From Wenzhouxiangella sp. (GTDB taxonomy: Bacteria > Pseudomonadota > Gammaproteobacteria > Xanthomonadales > Wenzhouxiangellaceae), in the NCBI GenBank assembly GCA_007134485.1, contig SLKT01000010.1, forward strand, positions 1 through 64,000: a stretch of 64,000 nt of DNA. Direction: 5' to 3'. Positions 9,058 to 17,433 of this stretch are shown piece after piece (the first letter of the stretch is position 1; each line of letters begins with the position of its first letter). The position numbers were made by a program, and so were the translations under genes. The notes beneath the pieces are model-generated. The model was not told the origin of the DNA. It worked only from the letters and a program-made list of their open reading frames with translations, and made no database searches.

Positions 9058-9112
9058 ACCACACCAACCAAACCAACTAAACCAACCAAACAAAAAAACC
9101 AACCAAACCGAA
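9058..9112 (+). repeat. Nonanucleotide CCAACCAAA tract between gspE and gspF
   Basis: The gspE-gspF junction is a low-complexity tract built from CCAACCAAA-like units (exact at least three times, with variants CCAACTAAA and an A-run). It reaches to within a few bases of the gspF ATG and leaves no recognisable Shine-Dalgarno. Its base composition (C and A only) differs sharply from the flanks. Confidence 0.7.
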
Positions 9113-9114
9113 TA

Positions 9115-10311
9115 ATGGGCGCATTTGAATACCAGGCACTGAGCGGCGACAAACCCACCCGCGGGGTACTGCAGGCCGACACTGCCCGCGCCGCCCGTGC
9201 ACAGCTGCGTGAACGCGGCCTCATACCGCTGGAAATTCAGGAGGTTGAAAAGGATACCTCAAGTCAATTGTCCATTGGTGGCGGGGGCCGCGACCGGGCG
9301 TTGCTGTTGCGCCAACTGGCCACCCTGCTGAAAGCCGGTCTGACCCTGGAGGAAGTGCTCAGTGTGCTGACCGAGCAGACCGAATCCAGCCGCCAGCGTC
9401 GCCAGCTCGGGGCCATCCGATCTCGGGTCATGGAAGGGCAAAGCCTGTCGGCGGCCATGGCCGAGCATCCGGGTCTGTTTCCGCGTCTCTACACCGCCTC
9501 GATCGCCGCCGGCGAACATGCCGGACAACTCGAAGGCGTGCTGGCCCGCCTGGCCGATTACGCCGAACAGCGCGAAGAAACCGCGCGCAGCGTCGGCCTG
9601 GCGCTGATCTACCCTGCCCTGCTGGCGTTGATTTCAGTCGCCGTGGTCTGGGGATTGATCGGATTCGTCGTGCCGCGCATTACCGGGGTCTTCGAGCAGG
9701 TCGGACAGGAGCTGCCCATGCTGACCCGCAGCCTGCTGGCCTTGTCCGGGTTTCTTTCCGAACAGGGTCTGTGGCTTGCCCTCGGCCTGGTCGCCTTGCT
9801 GATTGGCGGTCTGGCCGCGTGGCGACATGCCGGCACCCGCCAGCATATCGATCGAATCCTGCTCAGGTTGCCAATCATCGGTCGCCTGGTCCGGGCCCGC
9901 CAGACGGCCAGCTTCACCCGCACGCTGGCCATCCTGACATCCAGCGCGGTGCCGCTGGTCGAGGCCTTGCGGGTGGCCGCCACGGTGGTCATGAACCGGG
10001 TGGTGCAAAGCGATATCGAACGCGCCGCCACCCAGGTCCGGGAGGGCGTGTCCCTGACCCGTGCGCTGGACCAGTCCACCTGGCTGCCGCCCATGGCCCG
10101 CCGGCTGATCGGCGGTGGCGAAAAAAGCGGCGAACTGGCCCCGATGCTCGAACACGCCGCCGATATCCAGGAACGCGAACTGCAATCCGCCACCACGGTG
10201 GTGCTGGCCATCCTGCAGCCCATGCTGATCCTGGCCGTCGGGTTGATGGTGCTCTATATTGTCCTGGCCATCATGCTCCCGATCCTGAGCATGAGCCAGT
10301 TACTGGCTTGA
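9115..10311 (+). CDS. gspF: Type II secretion inner-membrane platform protein GspF
   Basis: GspF is the polytopic inner-membrane protein of the T2SS assembly platform that contacts GspE. The 398-residue protein has the two tandem T2SSF domains, RALLLRQLATLLKAGLTLEEVL (about 60) and ARQTASFTRTLAILTSSAVPL (about 262). Three membrane segments lie at about 165-190, 215-235 and 362-392. The length matches the family (about 400). It is the last gsp gene here: the pseudopilins gspG-K and gspL-N do not follow. Its start is preceded by the nonamer tract rather than a ribosome site, so its translation may be coupled or controlled unusually. Confidence 0.95.
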   Translation: MGAFEYQALSGDKPTRGVLQADTARAARAQLRERGLIPLEIQEVEKDTSSQLSIGGGGRDRALLLRQLATLLKAGLTLEEVLSVLTEQTESSRQRRQLGAIRSRVMEGQSLSAAMAEHPGLFPRLYTASIAAGEHAGQLEGVLARLADYAEQREETARSVGLALIYPALLALISVAVVWGLIGFVVPRITGVFEQVGQELPMLTRSLLALSGFLSEQGLWLALGLVALLIGGLAAWRHAGTRQHIDRILLRLPIIGRLVRARQTASFTRTLAILTSSAVPLVEALRVAATVVMNRVVQSDIERAATQVREGVSLTRALDQSTWLPPMARRLIGGGEKSGELAPMLEHAADIQERELQSATTVVLAILQPMLILAVGLMVLYIVLAIMLPILSMSQLLA

Positions 10312-10387
10312 AAAACGGGATGTTCTCGCTGAGTCTTCAGTCCCGGTTTCGGGCCTGCTGTCAAAGTGCAAACAGAAAAAAACCTTT

Positions 10388-10487
10388 AAACGCAAAGACG
10401 CGAAGATGCAGAGAAAGAAATTGAACTCTAAAGACATGCTTTTTGGTTTCTCTTCGACTCCGCGTCTTCGCGCGAGAATTTGCGTTT
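10388..10487. repeat. Long imperfect hairpin repeat (CGCAAAGACGC family), copy 1
   Basis: The left arm, with AAACGCAAAGACGCGAAG, faces a right arm with CGCGTCTTCGCG and TTTGCGTTT across about 30 bases. The same 11-base core CGCAAAGACGC is found in the hairpin at 41995-42071. Such elements are non-coding and often sit behind genes. Confidence 0.6.
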
Positions 10488-10538
10488 CCAGGCAGTCCGG
10501 ACACGTGAACGTTAGGGTGGAGAACGTTTCAACCTCGT

Positions 10539-10563
10539 CCGTCGGGGATGTGACCCCGACCTA
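10539..10563. repeat. REP-like palindromic repeat, copy 2
   Basis: The core CGTCGGGGATGTGACCCCG is followed by ACCTA. It is the reverse complement of the copy at 466-494 with one base changed. It pairs head-to-head with copy 3, 27 bases further on. Confidence 0.6.
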
Positions 10564-10590
10564 CAAGGAAGCGGGCGGAACAACCCACTG

Positions 10591-10620
10591 TAGGTCGGCC
10601 CGACGCGGCCGACGGTCAAC
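10591..10620. repeat. REP-like palindromic repeat, copy 3 (variant centre)
   Basis: It shares the outer bases TAGGTCGG and CCGACGGTCAAC with copy 1 but has a different palindromic centre (CCCGACGCGG). It lies in the opposite orientation to copy 2. Confidence 0.5.
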
Positions 10621-10695
10621 GCTGAACGCTTCACCACCGGTCAGTTGGCAGATCCAACACCAGGTCGCCATGGTGTCGTTGACATGGGTAGGTAC

Positions 10696-11394
10696 ATGAT
10701 CCGGTTCGAGCATGTGGCCAAGCGCTACCCCGGGGGGATTCAGGCGCTTAGTGATGTCAATTTCAGCCTTGAGAAGGGTGAGCTGGCGTTTCTGACCGGG
10801 CATTCCGGGGCGGGTAAATCGACCCTGTTGCGCCTGATTGCCCTGCTCGAGCGGCCCAGCCGCGGGCAGGTGGTGTTTGACGGGCGCAATGTCGGCAAGC
10901 TGGCGCGTCGGCATATTCCCTACTTGCGCCGCCGCGTCGGGGTGATTTTCCAGGACTATCGACTGCTCAACGACAAGCGGGTGTTCGACAACGTCGCCCT
11001 GCCGTTGGTGATTGCCGGCCTGTCGTATTCCGAAATCAAGCGCCGGGTGCGTGCGGCGCTGGACAAGGTCGGGCTGCTTGAAAAGGAGCGGATGTATCCG
11101 CCGATGCTTTCAGGGGGCGAGCAGCAGCGCGTCGGTATCGCCCGGGCCATCATCGGCAAGCCGCCGCTGATTCTGGCCGATGAGCCCACCGGCAATCTCG
11201 ATCCGGACATGTCGGCCGAGCTGATGAACTATTTCCTGCAGCTCAACGAGCTGGGCGTGACCATGCTGATCGCCAGTCATGATCTGGACCTGATCCGCCA
11301 GCTTGGACGACGGGTGCTGGTCCTCAAGGCCGGTGAAATGGTCGATGACCTGCCGGCCCGCTCCGCCCTGACCGGGGATGACACTCATGTCTAG
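10696..11394 (+). CDS. ftsE: Cell division ABC transporter ATP-binding protein FtsE
   Basis: FtsE is the ATPase of the FtsEX complex, which activates septal peptidoglycan amidases through EnvC at the divisome. The 232-residue protein has Walker [10 protein letters not shown] (about 37-45), the Q-loop (IFQDYRLL), signature LSGGEQQR, Walker [13 protein letters not shown] and the switch His (ASHDLDL). I chose ATG 10696 ([14 protein letters not shown]) because it matches the E. coli N-terminus; ATG 10684 and a TTG at 10645 are upstream in frame. It overlaps ftsX by eight bases, so translation is coupled. Confidence 0.95.
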   Translation: MIRFEHVAKRYPGGIQALSDVNFSLEKGELAFLTGHSGAGKSTLLRLIALLERPSRGQVVFDGRNVGKLARRHIPYLRRRVGVIFQDYRLLNDKRVFDNVALPLVIAGLSYSEIKRRVRAALDKVGLLEKERMYPPMLSGGEQQRVGIARAIIGKPPLILADEPTGNLDPDMSAELMNYFLQLNELGVTMLIASHDLDLIRQLGRRVLVLKAGEMVDDLPARSALTGDDTHV

Positions 11395-12340
11395 CGCCAG
11401 GCGCGGCGGCCAGGAGCAATTGCCGGGCGCGGCCGGTCTGCGCGCGTGGGCGCGCCGGCATGCCTTCAGTTTCCTGTCATCACTGGGTTCTCTGACTCGC
11501 CAGCCGATCGCCTCAAGCATGACCGTGATCGTTCTGGCGGTGGCCCTGACGCTGCCGACTGCCTTGTATGTCACCCTGGACAACGTCGAGCGAATCAGCC
11601 AGAACTGGGAGCGCCTGGACACCATCTCGGCATTCCTGAGTGAGGATGTTGGTGAATCCGAGGCCATGCGTCTGGCCAGCCGCCTGAGCAACTGGTCGGA
11701 AATCGCCTCGGTGGATCCAATCAGCCCAAAAACCGGTCTGGCCGAGTTGTCCGGGCAACTGGACCTGGGCGACCTGGGTGATCGGATCGAGGACAATCCA
11801 CTGCCCTGGGTGCTGGAAATCTATCCGACCAGCGGCGCCGACATGGCTGTGCTGGTGCACCGGGTCGAGCGGGAAAGTGAGATCGAAATGACCGTGGTCG
11901 ACCTGCAATGGCTGGAGCGCCTCGACGCCATTCTCGAAGTCATCAACCAGTTGATCGTGCTGCTGGCGCTATTGTTTGCCATCGGCGTGGCCTTCATCAC
12001 GGCCAATACCATTCGCATGGATATTCAGAACCGCCGCGAGGAGATCGAGGTCATGGCACTGGTCGGCGCCACGGCCGGATTCGTGCGGCGTCCGTTCCTG
12101 TATTCCGGCCTGTGGTATGGCCTGCTCGGCGGAGCGCTGGCCTGGCTACTGATCCGCACCGGGCTGATCGTGCTCTCGGCTCCGATCGCCCGCCTGAGCG
12201 GCAGCTATCAAACCGAGTTCCAGCTGCACGCGCCCGGGCCGGAGGTGACTGCGATCCTGATCCTGGGTAGTGGCCTGTTCGGCATCATCGGATCGTGGCT
12301 GGTGGTCAGCCAGCACCTCAGACGCATTAACCCGGGTTAA
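11387..12340 (+). CDS. ftsX: Cell division protein FtsX
   Basis: FtsX is the membrane partner of FtsE. The roughly 317-residue protein has a cytoplasmic N-terminus, a first membrane segment (about 45-65, MTVIVLAVALTLPTALYV) and a periplasmic domain. Three C-terminal membrane helices follow, with the cytoplasmic NRREEIEVMALVGATAGF loop typical of FtsX. ATG 11387 has GGGG nine bases upstream; ATG 11378 is also in frame. The stop is shared with the convergent idi gene in the palindrome GGGTTAACCC. Confidence 0.95.
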   Translation: MSSARRGGQEQLPGAAGLRAWARRHAFSFLSSLGSLTRQPIASSMTVIVLAVALTLPTALYVTLDNVERISQNWERLDTISAFLSEDVGESEAMRLASRLSNWSEIASVDPISPKTGLAELSGQLDLGDLGDRIEDNPLPWVLEIYPTSGADMAVLVHRVERESEIEMTVVDLQWLERLDAILEVINQLIVLLALLFAIGVAFITANTIRMDIQNRREEIEVMALVGATAGFVRRPFLYSGLWYGLLGGALAWLLIRTGLIVLSAPIARLSGSYQTEFQLHAPGPEVTAILILGSGLFGIIGSWLVVSQHLRRINPG

Positions 12341-12933
12341 CCCATCGTGAGGGCGTTGGCGACCTTTTCGGAATACTCGTTTCGCAGGGCCTTCCACTCG
12401 AGGCGAAACCACGGCGCGATCGGGGCGGTTTCGTCGTTGACCATGCGATCGACTTCGGCCGGCTCGACGAATCGCCAATCGGCGATCTCGGAAGGGTTGG
12501 GCCGGATCTGATCATCGGTTGTCCGGCCCACGTACACCCAGCACAGTTCATGTTCCGATCCCAGATCCTGGTAGCGGGCCTGGTAGCGGAACTTGTAGAT
12601 GAACTGCAGTGATGCCCTCAGGCCCAGTTCCTCTTCGATACGTCGGCCGGTGGCGGTGTCCATGTCCTCGCCGGCGCGCGGATGCGAGCAGCAACTGTTG
12701 GCCCAGAAACCGGGCCACAAACGCTTGCCGGGCGCACGCTGCTGAATCAGCAGCCGACCATCGGGGTTGAACAGGAATACCGAAAACGCGCGGTGCAGCA
12801 GTCCATCGCCATCGTGACAGTCGCCCTTGGACTTGTAACCGATCGGATTGTCCTGCTCATCGACCAGAATCAGCGATTCCGATTCCGATGAGACCACCCG
12901 CGCCGGACCGGCTTGATCAGGCACAGCCAACAT
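12337..12933 (-). CDS. idi: Isopentenyl-diphosphate delta-isomerase, type I
   Basis: This enzyme interconverts isopentenyl and dimethylallyl diphosphate, the last step of the mevalonate operon. The 198-residue Nudix-fold protein has the active-site Cys segment NSCCSHPRAGE, the modified Nudix box GRRIEEELGL, the catalytic Glu region EHELCWVYVG and the C-terminal WFRLEW. ATG 12933 gives a natural N-terminus and overlaps the upstream HMGR-kinase fusion by 17 bases. Upstream in-frame codons exist but would encode shadow sequence. It is the last gene of a four-gene operon. Confidence 0.94.
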   Translation of the reverse strand: MLAVPDQAGPARVVSSESESLILVDEQDNPIGYKSKGDCHDGDGLLHRAFSVFLFNPDGRLLIQQRAPGKRLWPGFWANSCCSHPRAGEDMDTATGRRIEEELGLRASLQFIYKFRYQARYQDLGSEHELCWVYVGRTTDDQIRPNPSEIADWRFVEPAEVDRMVNDETAPIAPWFRLEWKALRNEYSEKVANALTMG

Positions 12934-15178
12934 TGACCTCCAGGGCATGGTAACCGGCCTCGCGGATGGCCCGGGCCACCTTGCCGGGATCGTCCGGACA
13001 CAGGGCAATGATCGATCCGCCTCCACCACCACCGGTCAGCTTGGCGCCGGTCGCGCCGTTGTTGCGGGCAATCTGAATCAGTTCTTCCAGTTCCCAACTC
13101 GAGACCTGCATGGCGTTGAGCAAGCCCTGGCAGACGTTCATCATTTCGCCCAGGGTTTCATAATCACTGGTCTGAAGCGCCTGGAGGCCCTGGCCGACCA
13201 GGGTGTCGATTTCATCGAAGATGCGCTCGTACAAGCCGGGGTTGCGTTTCCAGGCTTCCCGCACCCGGGCCACGGTGCGCGCGGTCAGACTCTCGATACC
13301 GCTCATGCCGATCACCATGGGCAAGGGCTGCTGGATTTCGATGACTTCGCGCAACGGCTGCTCGCCGGTTCGATAGAGCATGAACTGTCCGTAGGTCGCC
13401 AGGGTGTTGTCGAGACCCGATGGCGTTCCATGCGCGACTTTCTCGCATTCGAAAGCCAGTTCGTTGATGGTTTCGTCACTCAGGTTCAACCCGAAATGCA
13501 GGCTCATTGCACGGATGACGGCGACCGCCAGGGCTGCCGATCCGCCCAGCCCCATGGCTCTGGGTACGTTGGGAAAGATCTCGATGCGCATGCCGCGACC
13601 ATCCAGGTCCAGGGACTTGAGCAAGCGTTGCATGGACCGGGTGAACGAGGGTGGCCTGGCGGCATTGAAATCCAGACGCTGCTCTACACCCCAACGCGGA
13701 ATGATCAGCTCCACGCCCTCCCGGGTGTCTTCGATGCGCGCCTGGATGGCCAGCGGAATCGGCGCGGCGATGGCGCGACGACCATACACCACGGAATGCT
13801 CGCCGAGCAGGATGATCTTGCCGTGACCGGCCCCGAGCGACTCACCCTCGAGGACTTCCGTCTCGCGCGCACTGGCCACGCTGGGTTCGGTCTGCTCGTT
13901 GACCGTGCGCATGATTTCCTCGGCTTTCCAGATCTTGATGTCCCCGGAAGCGATCAGGCGCTCGACCACGGTATCGAAATGCTCCGCCGGCACGCCGGCA
14001 GCGGTCGCCACGCTGCGGGCATGCAGGGTCATGTGGCCCTGCTGTATGCCCTCGGTGACCAGGGCGCGCAGCGCCGAAAAGGTCTGCGCCAGTCCGACCG
14101 CACCCATGACCTCGGCCAGTTCGCGGGCGTTTTCCACCGACAGCATGCGCATGTTCAGCGCCACGGTCGGGTTGGTCTGCAGGGGCCCGCCGACGGTACC
14201 CACCTTGATCGGAATCTCGAGCTCACCGAGCAGGTCGCCGTTTTCAGCCTTTGACCAATGGGTCAACGAGGTATACCGCCCTCCGCGCGCGGCATAGGCG
14301 TGCGCACCTGCCTCTATGGCGCGCCAGTCATTGCCGGTGGCCAGGGCTACGGCATCGATGCCGTTCATGATGCCCTTGTTGTGAGTGGCGGCACGATACG
14401 GATCGATGCGGGCAAAGTCGTTGGCCACGATGATGCCGTCGCGGACCTGTTCACCATCAAACCCCTTGCCGGTCAGCAAGCCGGTCGGGATGCGCACCCG
14501 GGCCTTGACCAGGGCGCGATCGGCCAGGTTGGAAAGGATGCGCAGAAAGACCCGGCCTTCGGCAATATTCTCGACCAGCGAAGCCACGCCTTCGCACATG
14601 GTATTGACCAGGTTGGCGCCCATCGCATCACAGGTATCAACCAGCAGATGCACCACGACCATGTCGCCGCCGGGACCTTGCGAGGGATGAATGAAGACTT
14701 CCAGATCCTTGGCGCCGCCACCACGGGCAATCATTTTCGGGTGCAGGCTGTTGGCCAGGTTCAGGATTTCGTGCTTGCGCTGCAACAGCGCGGCCTTGGC
14801 CCGCGACGGGTTGGGCACATCGACAATCTGGACCTGCCCGATCAACAGCGGCTCCTGGCTGATGACCTCGAAACCACCGGCCTGGCGGGCCAGCTTGGCG
14901 GCCGAGCTCAAGGCGGCGACAATCGACGGTTCCTCGACGACCAGCGGAATGACATATTCCTTGTCGTTGATCAGGAAGTTCAGCCCAAGTCCGACGGGCA
15001 GGCCCATGACCCCGATGACGTTCTCGATCATCTTGTCGGCCAGATGAACCGACAGGGTATGGCGACCCGACTGCAGATTCTGGTAGTCCCTGGCGTCCAG
15101 CAGGCCGCGATCGCGAACCGTGCGCACCCGCTCGGGCACGCTCATCTTGTAAAACCGGGGAATTCTCGATCGCTCCAT
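12917..15178 (-). CDS. Fused HMG-CoA reductase (class II) - mevalonate kinase
   Basis: A single 753-residue frame joins two consecutive mevalonate-pathway enzymes. Residues 1 to about 430 are a class II 3-hydroxy-3-methylglutaryl-CoA reductase. They include ENVIGVMGLPVGLGLNFLIN, the Glu of EEPS (83), Lys268 in THNKGIMNGIDAV, Asp284 and His382 in GHMTLHAR, matching the catalytic set known from Pseudomonas mevalonii. After a linker (about 427-447), residues 448-753 are a GHMP-family mevalonate kinase: GHGKIILLGEHSVVYG (451-466), PRAMGLGGSAALAVA (539-553), GTPSGLDNTLATYG with Asp590, and KLTGGGGGGS. I see no stop or frameshift in the linker. ATG 15178 is preferred; GTG/ATG codons upstream would overlap the kinase gene. 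I do not recall this fusion as a described architecture. Confidence 0.93.
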   Translation of the reverse strand: MERSRIPRFYKMSVPERVRTVRDRGLLDARDYQNLQSGRHTLSVHLADKMIENVIGVMGLPVGLGLNFLINDKEYVIPLVVEEPSIVAALSSAAKLARQAGGFEVISQEPLLIGQVQIVDVPNPSRAKAALLQRKHEILNLANSLHPKMIARGGGAKDLEVFIHPSQGPGGDMVVVHLLVDTCDAMGANLVNTMCEGVASLVENIAEGRVFLRILSNLADRALVKARVRIPTGLLTGKGFDGEQVRDGIIVANDFARIDPYRAATHNKGIMNGIDAVALATGNDWRAIEAGAHAYAARGGRYTSLTHWSKAENGDLLGELEIPIKVGTVGGPLQTNPTVALNMRMLSVENARELAEVMGAVGLAQTFSALRALVTEGIQQGHMTLHARSVATAAGVPAEHFDTVVERLIASGDIKIWKAEEIMRTVNEQTEPSVASARETEVLEGESLGAGHGKIILLGEHSVVYGRRAIAAPIPLAIQARIEDTREGVELIIPRWGVEQRLDFNAARPPSFTRSMQRLLKSLDLDGRGMRIEIFPNVPRAMGLGGSAALAVAVIRAMSLHFGLNLSDETINELAFECEKVAHGTPSGLDNTLATYGQFMLYRTGEQPLREVIEIQQPLPMVIGMSGIESLTARTVARVREAWKRNPGLYERIFDEIDTLVGQGLQALQTSDYETLGEMMNVCQGLLNAMQVSSWELEELIQIARNNGATGAKLTGGGGGGSIIALCPDDPGKVARAIREAGYHALEVNVGCA

Positions 15179-15203
15179 GATCCGACTTACTCCAACTTGG
15201 TGT

Positions 15204-16280
15204 TCAACGCGTCGCACGGGTGTCCACCCGGACCCCGTGCAGGTCCGTGGTCAACGCAAGCAACGGCATGTCCTGCGACGTCGACCAGTCGGACAGTTCC
15301 GAAATCTGTCCAGGGTCGGTCGTCGCGACCATGCCGATATCGCCTGATCCTGCGCCACAGGGCTTGTAGGCCAGACCCAGACGCTCGCATTGCTCGGCAA
15401 TTCGCGCATGCGCCGGACTGACAATATTCAATCCGGTCAAACCACCCATTTTACCCATAAGCTGCCCGTAATCGTGAAACTGCTCGATGAGTGCCTCGGC
15501 ATCGCCACGCTCGATCGCGCCATGAGCAAGTTGACAGACAGTGTTCATGGAATCCAGGAGTTTCCTTGCGGAATCGGGATCATCCTGCCGCCAGCGTTCG
15601 AATCCCTCGAGCAGTTCAATCGTGGATGCGGATTGTCCGGTCCAGACAAAGGCCAGCGTCAGACTCTCCGGCAGGCTGACCCGGGTCACGGAGGCCTGAT
15701 CATCGACGACCTGGTAGCGGATGATGCCGCCACACAGACTGGTGGCCAGATCGATGCCGCTGCCACGACCATCCTGACCGCGCCGGTAAGGTTGCAACAG
15801 TCGATTCAGGGAGCTCATGGACAAACCTGACTGTAGCGAGCCGCCGGCAAACTGGCGCAATGCGGCATCCATGGCCACGGCCACCGCAGAGCTCGACCCG
15901 AGTCCGAGCTTGGTGCTGCCCCTGGGTCCGGTTTCGAACAGTTCCGTGGTGTCGATGCGAATCGTCATGGGGCGGGTGTGTCCGAACCGCTTGCTGGCCA
16001 GACGATACAGGTAGCTGAACAGGTCAGCCGTGCGAGTCAGCCGTGACCAGCCCGGGTTGGAGACATCCCACTCGATCCGCCCCGACGCGTCAATGACGAA
16101 ACTGATCGGCTCGATACCAAGCTGTGGTGCGGCCATGCTGCACTCATCCGCACGGCAAGGCTCCATCTCCACCCGGGCATGACGATCCACGGCCATCGAT
16201 AAACCGGGCGCACCGGCCAGGACCGCGTATTCACCCAGCAATACCGCCTTTCCGGGCGCTATGGCGCGAATGACCGTCAT
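15204..16280 (-). CDS. Phosphomevalonate kinase (GHMP family)
   Basis: This enzyme phosphorylates mevalonate 5-phosphate to the diphosphate. The 358-residue GHMP kinase has motif 1 APGKAVLLGEYAVLAGAPGL near the N-terminus, motif 2 GSTKLGLGSSSAVAVA (about 121-136), and motif 3 KPCGAGSGDIGMV near the C-terminus. The segment GRGSGIDLATSLCGG is typical for phosphomevalonate kinases. Mevalonate kinase is already supplied by the fusion, and decarboxylase by the upstream gene, so this is the remaining kinase of the classical pathway. It overlaps mvaD by four bases (ATGA). Its stop lies 25 bases before the fusion gene. Confidence 0.88.
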   Translation of the reverse strand: MTVIRAIAPGKAVLLGEYAVLAGAPGLSMAVDRHARVEMEPCRADECSMAAPQLGIEPISFVIDASGRIEWDVSNPGWSRLTRTADLFSYLYRLASKRFGHTRPMTIRIDTTELFETGPRGSTKLGLGSSSAVAVAMDAALRQFAGGSLQSGLSMSSLNRLLQPYRRGQDGRGSGIDLATSLCGGIIRYQVVDDQASVTRVSLPESLTLAFVWTGQSASTIELLEGFERWRQDDPDSARKLLDSMNTVCQLAHGAIERGDAEALIEQFHDYGQLMGKMGGLTGLNIVSPAHARIAEQCERLGLAYKPCGAGSGDIGMVATTDPGQISELSDWSTSQDMPLLALTTDLHGVRVDTRATR

Positions 16281-17254
16281 GAAATCACCCGGGCGCCTTC
16301 ACCGAGGCCGGTGTAAAGCACGTTTTCCACACCCGGAACGGATTCCAGTTCGGCGCCCACCCGTGCGGCATTTCCGGGCTCGCAGATGGCCTTGATCTGT
16401 GGACCGGCATCGATGGTAAAGAACACCCCGATCCCCTGCTCGCGCAGTGCTCGCACGCAATGCATGCAGGATACGCTCGCGCCATTCCAGTAGATCAGCC
16501 CGGGACGCGCGGCCAGCACCGAGGCATGCATTTTCAGGGCGCTGGATTCGGAAACCTCGGCCAACTGTTCGAAATCCCGCCCGGCAATGGCCCGGCCAGC
16601 GGCAGCAACATCTTCCGCCACCGAATCGACCCAGGATCGGTAGTACGGCGATGTGTCCATGGTCCGCAGCATGCCGTCGGTGGAACCGACCTTCTTGGCT
16701 CCGGAATCGGTAATCGCCACAACCACTTCCAATGGCCATTCATCCGCGGCCAGCAGCGGTGCAGCCACACAGTCACTGCCATCGGCCTGCATCCCGGAAT
16801 GCATTTCCACAAATCCGCCAAAGATCGAGCGGGCCGCCGATCCCGAACCACGCCGGGCCAATTCCGACAGTCGATCATGGGGCAGGTCGAGCCCGAAAAG
16901 ACGTGCCGCAGCCACGACTAATGCGGCAAATGCCGAGGCCGAGCTGGCCAGCCCCGCGCCGGTCGGGAAGTTGTTGCGACTCTCAACCCTGCAAAACGGG
17001 CCACCACCGGCCAGCTCGCGCATCAGATCCAGTACCCGACCAATGCGTTCGGCATCGGCTGGTCGGCCATTGAGGCTCAACTCGTCCTGGTTCAGGGCGG
17101 CATCAGCAACCAATCGGGACTCGGTTTCCAGTCCGTCCAGGGTGATCGAGACCGACCCGGCCGCCGGCAGGTTGAGCGCAAGGTCGCGCTTGCCCCAGTA
17201 CTTGACCAGGGCGATATTGGCCCCGGCACGGGCAGTGACAGGCGCGGCGGTCAT
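16277..17254 (-). CDS. mvaD: Diphosphomevalonate decarboxylase
   Basis: MvaD decarboxylates mevalonate diphosphate to isopentenyl diphosphate. The 325-residue protein shows the N-terminal ANIALVKYWGKRD motif, the phosphate-binding NNFPTGAGLASSASAFAAL, GSAARSIFGGFVEM and the catalytic Asp in FFTIDAGPQIKA. It is the first gene of the mevalonate operon. The 177-base upstream gap after the histidine kinase leaves room for its own promoter, though none is convincing. HMG-CoA synthase is absent from this window and must lie elsewhere if the pathway is complete. Confidence 0.93.
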   Translation of the reverse strand: MTAAPVTARAGANIALVKYWGKRDLALNLPAAGSVSITLDGLETESRLVADAALNQDELSLNGRPADAERIGRVLDLMRELAGGGPFCRVESRNNFPTGAGLASSASAFAALVVAAARLFGLDLPHDRLSELARRGSGSAARSIFGGFVEMHSGMQADGSDCVAAPLLAADEWPLEVVVAITDSGAKKVGSTDGMLRTMDTSPYYRSWVDSVAEDVAAAGRAIAGRDFEQLAEVSESSALKMHASVLAARPGLIYWNGASVSCMHCVRALREQGIGVFFTIDAGPQIKAICEPGNAARVGAELESVPGVENVLYTGLGEGARVIS

Positions 17255-17387
17255 GATGATCGGTACCGGTTGAGCAAATCGGAAACCACTGCAAACTATG
17301 CCAATTATCGCCGATCTGGCCCAGCTATAGATATGGAAATGGCCGAAGTCACTTGATCAACCGGACGGGCATGTCCAACTCAGGTTG

Positions 17388-17433
17388 GAGTTTACGGGGG
17401 TGGGCGCCGAGTGGCCCTGCCCGGGGCCGGGTT
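17388..17433. repeat. Dispersed 46-bp GC-rich repeat, copy 1
   Basis: The segment with GGGCGCCGAGTGGCC and TGCCCGGGGCCGGG is about 90 percent identical to 42181-42227. It contains nested inverted bases (CCCGG/CCGGG) and ends at the stop codon of the histidine kinase gene, so it could serve as its 3' hairpin. Confidence 0.55.

Larger units (their letters stand above)
10312..10695 (+). other. Repeat-rich gspF-ftsE intergenic region
   Basis: This 384-base stretch has no supported gene. It holds a long imperfect hairpin (10388-10487) and two palindromic repeats (10539-10563, 10591-10620). Its last 75 bases must contain the ftsE translation signals. No clear promoter was recognised. Confidence 0.6.

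Noticed and set aside
12947-15421. Long plus-strand frames opposite the HMGR-mevalonate kinase gene
   Set aside because: The frames (435 and 387 codons) are antisense to the fusion gene. They lack motifs, while the fusion has full catalytic sets.
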